13,029 bases of DNA from Pseudomonadota bacterium (GTDB lineage Bacteria; Pseudomonadota; Alphaproteobacteria; Rhizobiales; Xanthobacteraceae). The stretch's first letter is position 1. Each line of letters begins with the position of its first letter. The translations under genes and the position numbers were made by a program. Positions 6,407 through 13,029 of the stretch are shown in pieces. The notes beneath the pieces are model-generated. The model was not told the origin of the DNA. It saw nothing but the letters and a program-made list of their open reading frames with translations, and ran no database searches. Location of the stretch: assembly GCA_023449855.1 (NCBI GenBank), contig JAEXHR010000232.1, forward strand, positions 1-13,029. Direction: 5' to 3'.

Positions 6407-7497
6407 TCGGCGAAGCCTTCGCGCAGCAGCTTTTGCAAGGCGTCGCGTGACAGATCACCAAAGCCGAGCGAAGCCAGTGTACGACCGCCCTCGAGGAAAT
6501 TCTCGCCGCAGATGGCGCCACCGATGGCGAGGAAGGCCTTGATCAGCGGCGTCTCGACACCGGCGAGATCAGCGCAGGAGAGGAAGAAGGAGAGGCCGGT
6601 GCGCAGATCCTCGCGCATGTAGCGATGCTCCAGCAGCACGATGTTCTCGCGCCAGTCGCCGCTGTCCGTCAGGCGATCATGCGAGCCACGGCCATACATC
6701 CATTCCTCGCCTTCCCGATTGTAGTGATGCACCAACGGGAAGTGCGGGCCGTGATAGCCCAGCGCCTCGCGGATCGCGATGCGCTCGCCGTCGAGCTGGT
6801 CGGTGACGCGGCGGATCGAGACCTGCGTGCCTTCCTTGTGGATGTCCCATTTCGGAAAATGTTCGAGCGGGCCGGCATTCATCACGATCAGCGGCGGATG
6901 GATGATCGGCCCGGCATTCATCAGCGCGCCCGACAGCGCATCGCCGCACGGCTCGATCACGCCGGGAAACGCCTTGTCGATCACCTTGCAGGCATGGTCG
7001 GACATCGACAGCGGAAACACGCCGGTCGGCAGCCGCTTGGCGCGGATGGTGATGGCGACCTCGAACGGGCCGTGCTTGCGCGCGAGCCAGGGCAACGTGC
7101 CGGTTTCAGCGAAAGCGACTTTCGCGGTGTTGCCCGCATCATGCGCCGCCTTGGCGAAGATCATCGCGCCGAAGGTGGCGGGCGGGAGATAGACGACCTG
7201 ACCGTCTTTCAGGTGCGGAGCAATCTGCTTCGCGATATCCGGCTGGGCGAAGGCAGGCGCGGGGCAGAGGATCAGCTCGACGCCGTCGATCGCTGCGGCG
7301 ATGTCGGTGGTGACGAGGGTGAGCTGGGTATCATGCGTGCCCTGCGCATTCTTCACCGTGATGCGCGAGCCCGCAGCCTTGTGCGCGGCGACGGCGTCCG
7401 CATCCCGGCGCCACAGACGGACGTCATGTCCCTGCAGGGCAAAATCACCCGCGGCCGCGAAAGAACCGTTGCCGCCGCCGAGTACTGCGATCTTCAT
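6403..7497 (-). CDS. NAD/NADP octopine/nopaline (opine) dehydrogenase family protein
   Basis: A 364-residue two-domain dehydrogenase. The N-terminal Rossmann domain shows GGGNGSFAAAGD (7-18); RR at 30-31 after the second strand may allow NADP. The C-terminal opine-dehydrogenase domain contains NAGPIIHPP, with His200 at the catalytic His position (Arthrobacter opine dehydrogenase His202), and a closing YMREDLRTGLSFF...GVETP segment typical of the family. Members reductively condense an amino acid with a 2-oxo acid or run the reverse oxidation; many relatives have unknown substrates. GGGAG and a GA-rich stretch lie just upstream of the ATG. A repeat separates it from the upstream ligase, while it overlaps the downstream 3-hydroxyacyl-CoA dehydrogenase-like gene by four bases. 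That coupling suggests both oxidoreductases act on the same compound (inference). Confidence 0.87.
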   Translation of the reverse strand: MKIAVLGGGNGSFAAAGDFALQGHDVRLWRRDADAVAAHKAAGSRITVKNAQGTHDTQLTLVTTDIAAAIDGVELILCPAPAFAQPDIAKQIAPHLKDGQVVYLPPATFGAMIFAKAAHDAGNTAKVAFAETGTLPWLARKHGPFEVAITIRAKRLPTGVFPLSMSDHACKVIDKAFPGVIEPCGDALSGALMNAGPIIHPPLIVMNAGPLEHFPKWDIHKEGTQVSIRRVTDQLDGERIAIREALGYHGPHFPLVHHYNREGEEWMYGRGSHDRLTDSGDWRENIVLLEHRYMREDLRTGLSFFLSCADLAGVETPLIKAFLAIGGAICGENFLEGGRTLASLGFGDLSRDALQKLLREGFAE

Positions 7498-7537
7498 TCT
7501 CTCAAGCTCCCAATCAATACGGCGTCAACACACTCAA

Positions 7538-7677
7538 TCCTCATCCTGAGGAGCGCGCAATTGCGCGCGTCTCGAAGGATGGCCGCGGGCGCCGGTGCCC
7601 TGCAGCTCATGGTTCGAGACGGCGCAAGGGCGCCTCCTCACCATGAGGGATCGCGTGTGAGGCCTCATGGTGAGGCC
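7538..7677. repeat. Palindromic repeat (CCTCATCCTGAGG type) overlapping the ligase 3' end
   Basis: The region starts with a CCTCA/TGAGG hairpin (7538-7552), continues through a 16-bp perfect palindrome of GCGCGC-AATT-type sequence (7553-7568), and ends with the hairpin CCTCA/TGAGG (7636-7648). That hairpin is repeated in inverted orientation within the perfect 7-bp hairpin at 7661-7677. Its last 13 bases contain the stop and final codons of the acyl-CoA ligase gene. Much of the gap before the opine-dehydrogenase gene is made of this element. Confidence 0.8.
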
Positions 7678-9182
7678 TTCGATTCTTGCTTCAATTTGAA
7701 ATGCTGCACCTTGCCGAGCGCGGTGCGCGGCAAATCGGTAACGAACACGATGTCGCGTGGATGTTTGAAACGCGCAAGCTGCGTCGCCACATGCGCTTTC
7801 AGAATCTCCGCCGTGCAATCGCAGTTCGGCCGCAGCACCACATAGGCGACCGGCACTTCCTGCCATTTCGGATCGGTCACGCCGATCACGCCGACATCGG
7901 CCACGTCAGGATGTTCAAGGATCACGCGCTCGATCTCGGCGGGATAGACGTTCTCGCCGCCGGAGATGATCATGTTTTTCTTGCGGTCGTGAACCCGGAA
8001 ATAGCCGTCCGCATCGCGGGTGCCGATATCGCCGGTGCGATACCAGCCGTCATGCAGCGCATCGCGCGTCGCCGCTTCGTTGCCCCAATACTCGTAGAAG
8101 ACATTGGGGCCGCGCACGACGATTTCTCCAGCCGTGTCGGCTGCGGCTTCGTTGCCGTTATCGTCCACCACCATGGCTTCGCAGCAGAGGCCGGGAAGTC
8201 CGGTCGATCCCATCCGCGCTTCACCGCCGAGACGGGTGTAGATGGAGATCGGGCAGGTTTCCGTCGAGCCATAGACCTGCAGCACCGGAATGCCGCGATC
8301 GGTGAAGCGCGCGATCAGATGCGGCGGCACGATGCTGGAGCCGGTCGAAACCGCCTTCAGGCAGGAGAGGTCAGTGGTCGCCCATGCTGGATGCTCGCTG
8401 ACCGCCTGAATGGTCGCAGGCACCAGCACGGTGAGCGTTGGACGCTCATGCGCGATGGTGGCCAATGTCGAGTCCGGCGTGAAACGCGCATGGATGGTTA
8501 CGGTGGCGCCGTGATGCAGCGCCGGCGTGGTCTGGATGTTGAGGCCGCCGACATGGAAGAACGGCAGCACCGTGAGCACGTGATCGTCCGAGGTGAGGCC
8601 ATGCATGTGCTGGCTCATCACGCCGTTCCACAGCAGCGCCTCCTGCCGCAACACCGCGCCTTTCGGTCGGCCCGTGGTGCCCGACGTATAGACGATCAGC
8701 AGCGGGCAGGAGAGATCGGTATGCGGATTGCTGCCGTCACCGGAAGCCTTCGACAGCAGCGCGTCAATTGTCTGTGCCGGTGCCGGCGGCGCGAAGTCGA
8801 GCGCGATCACGCGCGTGTCCGGCATCTCCTGTGCAAGCTGCGGCAGGATCGCGGCAAAGCCTTCTTCCAGCACCAGCACTTTCACCGAGGCGTCGGAGAG
8901 AATGAAGAGCTGCTCAGCGACCGCGAGCCGCCAGTTCAGCGGCACGAGGATCGCGCCGAGCCGCGCGCAGGCATAGAGCAGGACGAGATAATCCGGCCGG
9001 TTCAGGCTCAGGATCGCCACGCGATCGCCGCGTCCCACGCCGCATTCGGCCTTCAGCGCCTTTGCCGTCGCCTCGATCCGCGCGTTGAACGCGGCATAGG
9101 TCAGCACCTCGCCCTCGAAACGGATCGCAGGCTTGTCCGGCGTGAAGGCCGCGTTGCGGGCGATGAGGCTGGAAAGGTCCAA
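7665..9182 (-). CDS. AMP-dependent acyl-CoA synthetase / carboxylate-CoA ligase
   Basis: A 505-residue ANL-superfamily ligase that activates a carboxylic acid through an acyl-adenylate to its CoA thioester. Motifs: P-loop YTSGTTGRPKG (165-175), YGSTE (304-308), YRTGD (381-385), hinge region DRKKNMIISGGENVYP (399-414) and the catalytic Lys491 in RTALGK. Size and motif spacing fit medium-chain or aromatic acid ligases; the substrate is not readable. The start is unusual. The likely initiator is TTG at 9182, because an in-frame stop lies about 8 codons upstream, no ATG or GTG lies between, and no good ribosome-binding site is seen. A repeat ends 17 bases upstream. The last four residues and stop come from another repeat. 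It sits in the minus-strand catabolic cluster. Confidence 0.92.
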   Translation of the reverse strand: MDLSSLIARNAAFTPDKPAIRFEGEVLTYAAFNARIEATAKALKAECGVGRGDRVAILSLNRPDYLVLLYACARLGAILVPLNWRLAVAEQLFILSDASVKVLVLEEGFAAILPQLAQEMPDTRVIALDFAPPAPAQTIDALLSKASGDGSNPHTDLSCPLLIVYTSGTTGRPKGAVLRQEALLWNGVMSQHMHGLTSDDHVLTVLPFFHVGGLNIQTTPALHHGATVTIHARFTPDSTLATIAHERPTLTVLVPATIQAVSEHPAWATTDLSCLKAVSTGSSIVPPHLIARFTDRGIPVLQVYGSTETCPISIYTRLGGEARMGSTGLPGLCCEAMVVDDNGNEAAADTAGEIVVRGPNVFYEYWGNEAATRDALHDGWYRTGDIGTRDADGYFRVHDRKKNMIISGGENVYPAEIERVILEHPDVADVGVIGVTDPKWQEVPVAYVVLRPNCDCTAEILKAHVATQLARFKHPRDIVFVTDLPRTALGKVQHFKLKQESKASP

Positions 9183-9198
9183 GGCGATGATCCGTTGT

Positions 9199-9285
9199 CG
9201 TCATTGCGAGGAGCGAAGCGACGAAGCAATCCAGAGACGGCGAGCGAAGGAAGAACTGGATTGCTTCGCTTCGCTCGCAATGACG
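9199..9285. repeat. Inverted-repeat element (CGTCATTGCGAG family)
   Basis: Left arm 9199-9234 and right arm 9256-9285 are inverted copies. The outer 12 bp (CGTCATTGCGAG) and inner 12 bp (GAAGCAATCCAG) match perfectly, and a six-base insertion in the left arm separates them. The element fills most of the 110-bp gap between the acyl-CoA dehydrogenase-fold gene and the ligase gene and would form a strong hairpin in the operon mRNA. It is distinct in sequence from the other repeats in the window. Confidence 0.88.
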
Positions 9286-9292
9286 GGGTTTT

Positions 9293-10570
9293 CTACTCGT
9301 CCTTCTCGCCCGGCTCGTACAGCGCTTCGCGGCCGATGCGGTCGAGGCAGAGCTCCGCGGTCCAGGGCAGCATCAGCGCGCCGCAGCGGCTGTCGCGATA
9401 GATGCGCTCGAGCGGCAGCGTCTTCAGCATCGACTGGCCGCCGCAGGTGCGGATCGCCAGCGCGGCGAGTTCATTGGCGCCTTCCATGACAGTGTATTGC
9501 GCCGCATAGGCGCGCAGCACCTGTTCCTTGGTCGGGTTCGGGCAGGCTTCGGTGACGGCCTGGAACCAGATGCCCTTGATCTGCTCCAGCTTCACCTGCA
9601 TCTGCGCCACGGCGATCTGCTTGGTCGGATACATGCGGCGCTTCACCGGCGGCATGCCCGGCACTTCGCCGCGCAGATACTTCACGGTGAAATCGTACGA
9701 CGCCTGGGCGAGGCCCATGTAAGTCGGCGACAGCGTCATGAACATATGCGGCCAGCGCATCGCCGCCTGGAAATACACGCCGCGCGGCATCAGCGCGGAA
9801 TCTTCGGGCACGAACACGTCCTTGAAGATCAGCGTACGCGAGACCGTGCCGCGCATGCCGAGCGGATCCCAGTCGCCGACAACCGATACGCCTTCAGATG
9901 TCGCGTCGATGGCGAGATACAGCGTATTGCGGCGAGAGGCTTTTTCACCCTCGGTGATTTCCGTGCAGAGCACGCCGTAGAAATTTGCCGAGCCGGACAG
10001 CGACGCAAAGATCTTCTTGCCGTTGACGATCCAGCCGCCTTCCACGGGCCTGGCTTCGGTGCCGAAGGCAACGCCGCCGGCAGCAGCAGCGCCGCCTTCG
10101 GAGAACGGCTGCGCATAGATCGCGCCGTCTTCGAGAATGCGCTTGTAGTGAACCGCGCGGCGGCGCTCGTGATCGGCACGGGTCTGCGGATCCATGTCGA
10201 GGTCGTCGGCCAGCGGGCCGGACCACAGGGTCGAGCAGACATGCATGTTCCACGTCAACGCTGTCGCGCCGCAATAGCGGCCGATCTCGGCGGCTGCCAA
10301 AGAGTAGGTCTGGTAGTCCGCGCCCGATCCGCCATTGGCCTTGGGCACGGAGATGCCGAGCAGGCCGGCCTTGTGCATGTCCCGATAGTTCTCCATCGGG
10401 AAGATCGCCTCGCGGTCCCACTTCGCCGCGCGCGGCGCGAAATTCGCCTGCGCGAGTTCACGCGCCTTGGCGATCAGCGCGGCCTGCTCGTCATTGAGAC
10501 GAAAGGCCTTGGGATCGAACATCGGCTTGTCCATGACGATGCCGTCGATGTTGCTGGCTGGCGCGTTCAT
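9293..10570 (-). CDS. Acyl-CoA dehydrogenase-fold flavoprotein lacking the canonical catalytic Glu
   Basis: A 425-residue acyl-CoA dehydrogenase-superfamily protein. The N-terminal helical domain spans about 25-150, the middle beta domain about 150-255 (NGKKIFASLSG at 183-193), and the C-terminal helical domain about 265-415, with the flavin-contacting CGGQSMLKTLPLERIYRD (376-393). Where most family members have YEG with the catalytic Glu, this protein reads RDSRCGALMLPWTAE (392-406), so that Glu is absent. It could use another base, as isovaleryl-CoA dehydrogenase does, or act as a related flavin oxidase or monooxygenase. The beta-domain motif AQPFSEGGAAAAGG (153-166) is also atypical compared with TEPDAGSD. 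Its ATG overlaps the upstream hydrolase stop (ATGA), so translation is coupled. Confidence 0.88.
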   Translation of the reverse strand: MNAPASNIDGIVMDKPMFDPKAFRLNDEQAALIAKARELAQANFAPRAAKWDREAIFPMENYRDMHKAGLLGISVPKANGGSGADYQTYSLAAAEIGRYCGATALTWNMHVCSTLWSGPLADDLDMDPQTRADHERRRAVHYKRILEDGAIYAQPFSEGGAAAAGGVAFGTEARPVEGGWIVNGKKIFASLSGSANFYGVLCTEITEGEKASRRNTLYLAIDATSEGVSVVGDWDPLGMRGTVSRTLIFKDVFVPEDSALMPRGVYFQAAMRWPHMFMTLSPTYMGLAQASYDFTVKYLRGEVPGMPPVKRRMYPTKQIAVAQMQVKLEQIKGIWFQAVTEACPNPTKEQVLRAYAAQYTVMEGANELAALAIRTCGGQSMLKTLPLERIYRDSRCGALMLPWTAELCLDRIGREALYEPGEKDE

Positions 10571-11394
10571 GAGGAAGACCCCGAAAGGTTATGGCTCGTC
10601 TTCAGGAAGTCGGCGAGCACGTCGTTGAATTCGCGTGGGCGTTCGAAACTGGCGAGATGGCCGACGCCTTCGAGTTCGACATAGGTCGAGCCCGGCACCA
10701 TGGTCGCCATCTTCGCCATGGTCTTGGCGGGCGCATTGTTGTCCTTCGAGCCGGACAGCAGCAACGTCGGCACCTTGATGCCGGCAATCTCGTTGCGGAG
10801 GTTGAAGCCAATCATCGACATCATCGACGCGCGATAGGTGTCCGGTTTCACCGACGCCATGCAGTCGCGCGCGAGGTCGAGACCTTTCGGATCGGGATCG
10901 TCGCCGATCAGGCCGGCCACGAGTTTGGGCGCCATCGAGACCATGGTCTCGCCGCGCTCCAGCGGCCCGAGCCGCGCATCGATGAAGTTCTTCTGCCATT
11001 CGCCATCGGAGCTGCCGAACACCGAGGTGGTCTGCGCCAGCACCGCGGCGCTGGCGATGTCCGGATAATCGTGAAGGAAGCGCTGCACGATCATGCCGCC
11101 GATGGAATGGCCGACCAGCACGGGCTTTTTCGCGCCGACCTGTGCAAGAAAATCCTTCAGCGCGGCGGCGAAGCCGGGAATGCTGGGCTCATCGAGCTGC
11201 TGCGATCCGCCATAGCCGGGCGCGTCCCAGCCGATGGTGAAGTAGCGGTCGCCGAATGCATCGATCTGGTTGCGCCAGCCGCGGCCGGCGCCGCCGATTC
11301 CGTGCAAAAACACCAGCGGCGTCATCGACGCATCGCCTTTTGCTTCGTATCCGAAGCGGCCGTCCTTGGTTGTCAGGGCTTGTGAGTTCGGCAC
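10567..11394 (-). CDS. Alpha/beta hydrolase (GTG start)
   Basis: A 275-residue alpha/beta-hydrolase-fold enzyme, the first gene of the minus-strand cluster. The catalytic triad is visible: Ser97 in GHSIGG, Asp218 in GSKDNNAP and His246 in GVGHLASF. The oxyanion segment HGIGG is at 31-35. The start is placed at GTG 11394 because AGGAGG (11407-11402 on the minus strand) lies seven bases upstream. The in-frame ATG nine codons earlier would put that Shine-Dalgarno inside the gene. Possible substrates are esters, lactones or C-C bonds, as in MhpC/PcaD-like relatives; sequence alone does not decide. It overlaps the following flavoprotein gene by four bases. Confidence 0.9.
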   Translation of the reverse strand: MPNSQALTTKDGRFGYEAKGDASMTPLVFLHGIGGAGRGWRNQIDAFGDRYFTIGWDAPGYGGSQQLDEPSIPGFAAALKDFLAQVGAKKPVLVGHSIGGMIVQRFLHDYPDIASAAVLAQTTSVFGSSDGEWQKNFIDARLGPLERGETMVSMAPKLVAGLIGDDPDPKGLDLARDCMASVKPDTYRASMMSMIGFNLRNEIAGIKVPTLLLSGSKDNNAPAKTMAKMATMVPGSTYVELEGVGHLASFERPREFNDVLADFLKTSHNLSGSSS

Positions 11395-11401
11395 GTGGTG
11401 G

Positions 11402-11407
11402 CCTCCT
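11402..11407 (-). promoter_or_regulatory. Strong Shine-Dalgarno deciding the hydrolase GTG start
   Basis: AGGAGG on the minus strand, seven bases before GTG at 11394. It is the best ribosome-binding site in the window and rules against the upstream in-frame ATG at 11421. Confidence 0.8.
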
Positions 11408-11459
11408 GTACGATCGGACACGATGATCCTAGCATGACCGAGATATATGAAAAGCGATA

Positions 11460-11484
11460 GTTTTAGACTTAAAGGGTCTAGAAC
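11460..11484. promoter_or_regulatory. Imperfect palindrome, candidate operator of the divergent promoters
   Basis: GTTTTAGAC (11460-11468) and GTCTAGAAC (11476-11484) are inverted arms of nine bases with one mismatch and a seven-base spacer, about 65 bases upstream of the hydrolase start. The first 15 bases match 13 of 15 in the opposite orientation at 11702-11716, near the start of the divergent acyl-CoA dehydrogenase gene. This arrangement would suit a shared regulator, but no regulator gene is in the window and the sites are AT-rich, so chance is possible. Confidence 0.4.
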
Positions 11485-11548
11485 TGCCTAGCGTGCGTGC
11501 AATGCAGCACCAATTTTCAGCGGTTTGATGTCGGGGTCTCCGTCGTCC

Positions 11549-11656
11549 CCCTCTCCCCGTTCTGACGGGGAGAGGGTTAGGGAGGGGGCGCCCCACGTGA
11601 CGTCGGAGTTTGTGGAGACACCCTCTCCCTGACCCTCCCCCGCAAGCGGGGGAGGG
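11549..11656. repeat. Double-hairpin repeat (CCCTCTCCCCG type) in the divergent promoter region
   Basis: An 11-bp perfect stem (11549-11559 with 11566-11576, loop TTCTGA) is followed after about 55 bases by a 10-bp stem (11633-11642 with 11647-11656, loop CAAG). The GA-rich and CT-rich arms are also partly complementary between hairpins. The element sits between the divergent starts of the hydrolase cluster and the acyl-CoA dehydrogenase gene, splitting the 356-bp intergenic region into two AT-richer promoter-bearing parts. It is a common type of alphaproteobacterial mosaic repeat by appearance (not searched). Confidence 0.8.
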
Positions 11657-11701
11657 GACACTGCTTGCGAGCGCGGGCACAATCACTCTTGTCCGAAATT
11701 T

Positions 11702-11716
11702 CTTTAGGTTTAAAAC
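11702..11716 (-). promoter_or_regulatory. Second copy of the candidate operator half
   Basis: On the minus strand this reads GTTTTAAACCTAAAG, differing from 11460-11474 at two of 15 positions. It lies about 35 bases before the acyl-CoA dehydrogenase ATG and overlaps a possible -10 (TAAAAC, 11711-11716) spaced 16 bp from TTGTCC (11689-11694). Regulatory meaning is inferred. Confidence 0.3.
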
Positions 11717-11750
11717 AATCGCCGGATCGCGCGCGACAAGGGAGCAACCC

Positions 11751-12926
<1,176 letters not shown>

Positions 12927-12933
12927 CTGTACT

Positions 12934-12980
12934 CGAACTGTCATCCCCGCGAACTGTCATCCCCCGCGAAAGCGGGGGAT
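12934..12980. repeat. REP-like hairpin with 16-nt tandem duplication
   Basis: A 15-base CGAACTGTCATCCCC unit occurs at 12934-12948 and again at 12950-12964 (period 16). The second copy runs into a hairpin with a 9-bp perfect stem and GAAA loop (12959-12967 with 12972-12980). It lies eight bases after the acyl-CoA dehydrogenase stop and could protect or end the transcript, but no T-tract follows. The remaining bases to 13029 show no recognisable feature. Confidence 0.8.
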
Positions 12981-13029
12981 CCAGTATACGCTGACCAGCG
13001 AGTTACACGACCGTCGCCGTTTACTTTAA

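Noticed and set aside
7538..7677. Possible CRISPR array among the intergenic repeats
   Set aside because: The repeats are palindromic, differ from one another and lack regular spacers; no cas genes are present.
7686..9401. 571-codon plus-strand frame opposite the acyl-CoA ligase gene
   Set aside because: His/Arg/Asp-rich shadow of a clear ANL-family ligase, and it runs through a palindromic repeat.
9497..10684. 395-codon plus-strand frame opposite the flavoprotein gene
   Set aside because: Antisense shadow without domain similarity; the minus-strand gene has clear family motifs and coupled start/stop signals.
12934..12980. Intrinsic terminator after the acyl-CoA dehydrogenase gene
   Set aside because: A strong hairpin is present but is followed by ATCCAGTATACG rather than a T-tract, so it is listed as a repeat.

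Overview
The window looks like chromosomal DNA of a high-GC alphaproteobacterium, most likely of the Bradyrhizobium/Rhodopseudomonas/Afipia group (Nitrobacteraceae). This is an inference from GC-rich codon use, the catabolic and NitT/TauT-type transport genes, and several families of short palindromic intergenic repeats of the kind common in those genomes. No database search was possible.

Layout: (1) Positions 1-574 hold no convincing protein gene. They contain a partial palindromic repeat (1-28), a GTTC-N7-GTTC motif matching the alphaproteobacterial LexA (SOS) box (43-57), an adjoining promoter-like TTGACA (58-63), and a stretch of about 360 nt (102-463) packed with perfect short hairpins, several with tetraloops. 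I read this stretch as a structured non-coding RNA or RNA-like mobile element; it is the most novel object here. (2) A plus-strand group 575-2707 encodes an amidase-signature hydrolase, a cysteine glutathione peroxidase and a small DUF3297-type protein, tightly spaced or overlapping. (3) A plus-strand ABC importer operon (2914-5328) encodes one ATPase and two different NitT/TauT-type permeases, with no periplasmic binding protein in the window. (4) A minus-strand catabolic cluster, transcribed from about 11.4 kb down to 5.4 kb, encodes an alpha/beta hydrolase, an acyl-CoA dehydrogenase-fold flavoprotein, an acyl-CoA ligase, an opine-dehydrogenase-family protein and a 3-hydroxyacyl-CoA dehydrogenase-family protein. 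(5) Divergent from it, a second, canonical acyl-CoA dehydrogenase (11751-12926) runs to the end.

Working model (inference): the importer brings in a small organic acid, amide or amino-acid-like substrate; the amidase and alpha/beta hydrolase could release a carboxylic acid; the ligase makes its CoA thioester; and the flavoprotein and NAD-linked dehydrogenases oxidise it. No enoyl-CoA hydratase or thiolase is present, and two enzymes have substitutions at usual catalytic positions, so ordinary fatty-acid beta-oxidation is not demonstrated and the substrate is unknown.

Intergenic repeats are unusually dense. At least four architectures occur, one flanked by a 13-bp direct duplication that copies a stop codon, one forming the last codons of the ligase gene, and one lying just upstream of the ligase's probable TTG start.
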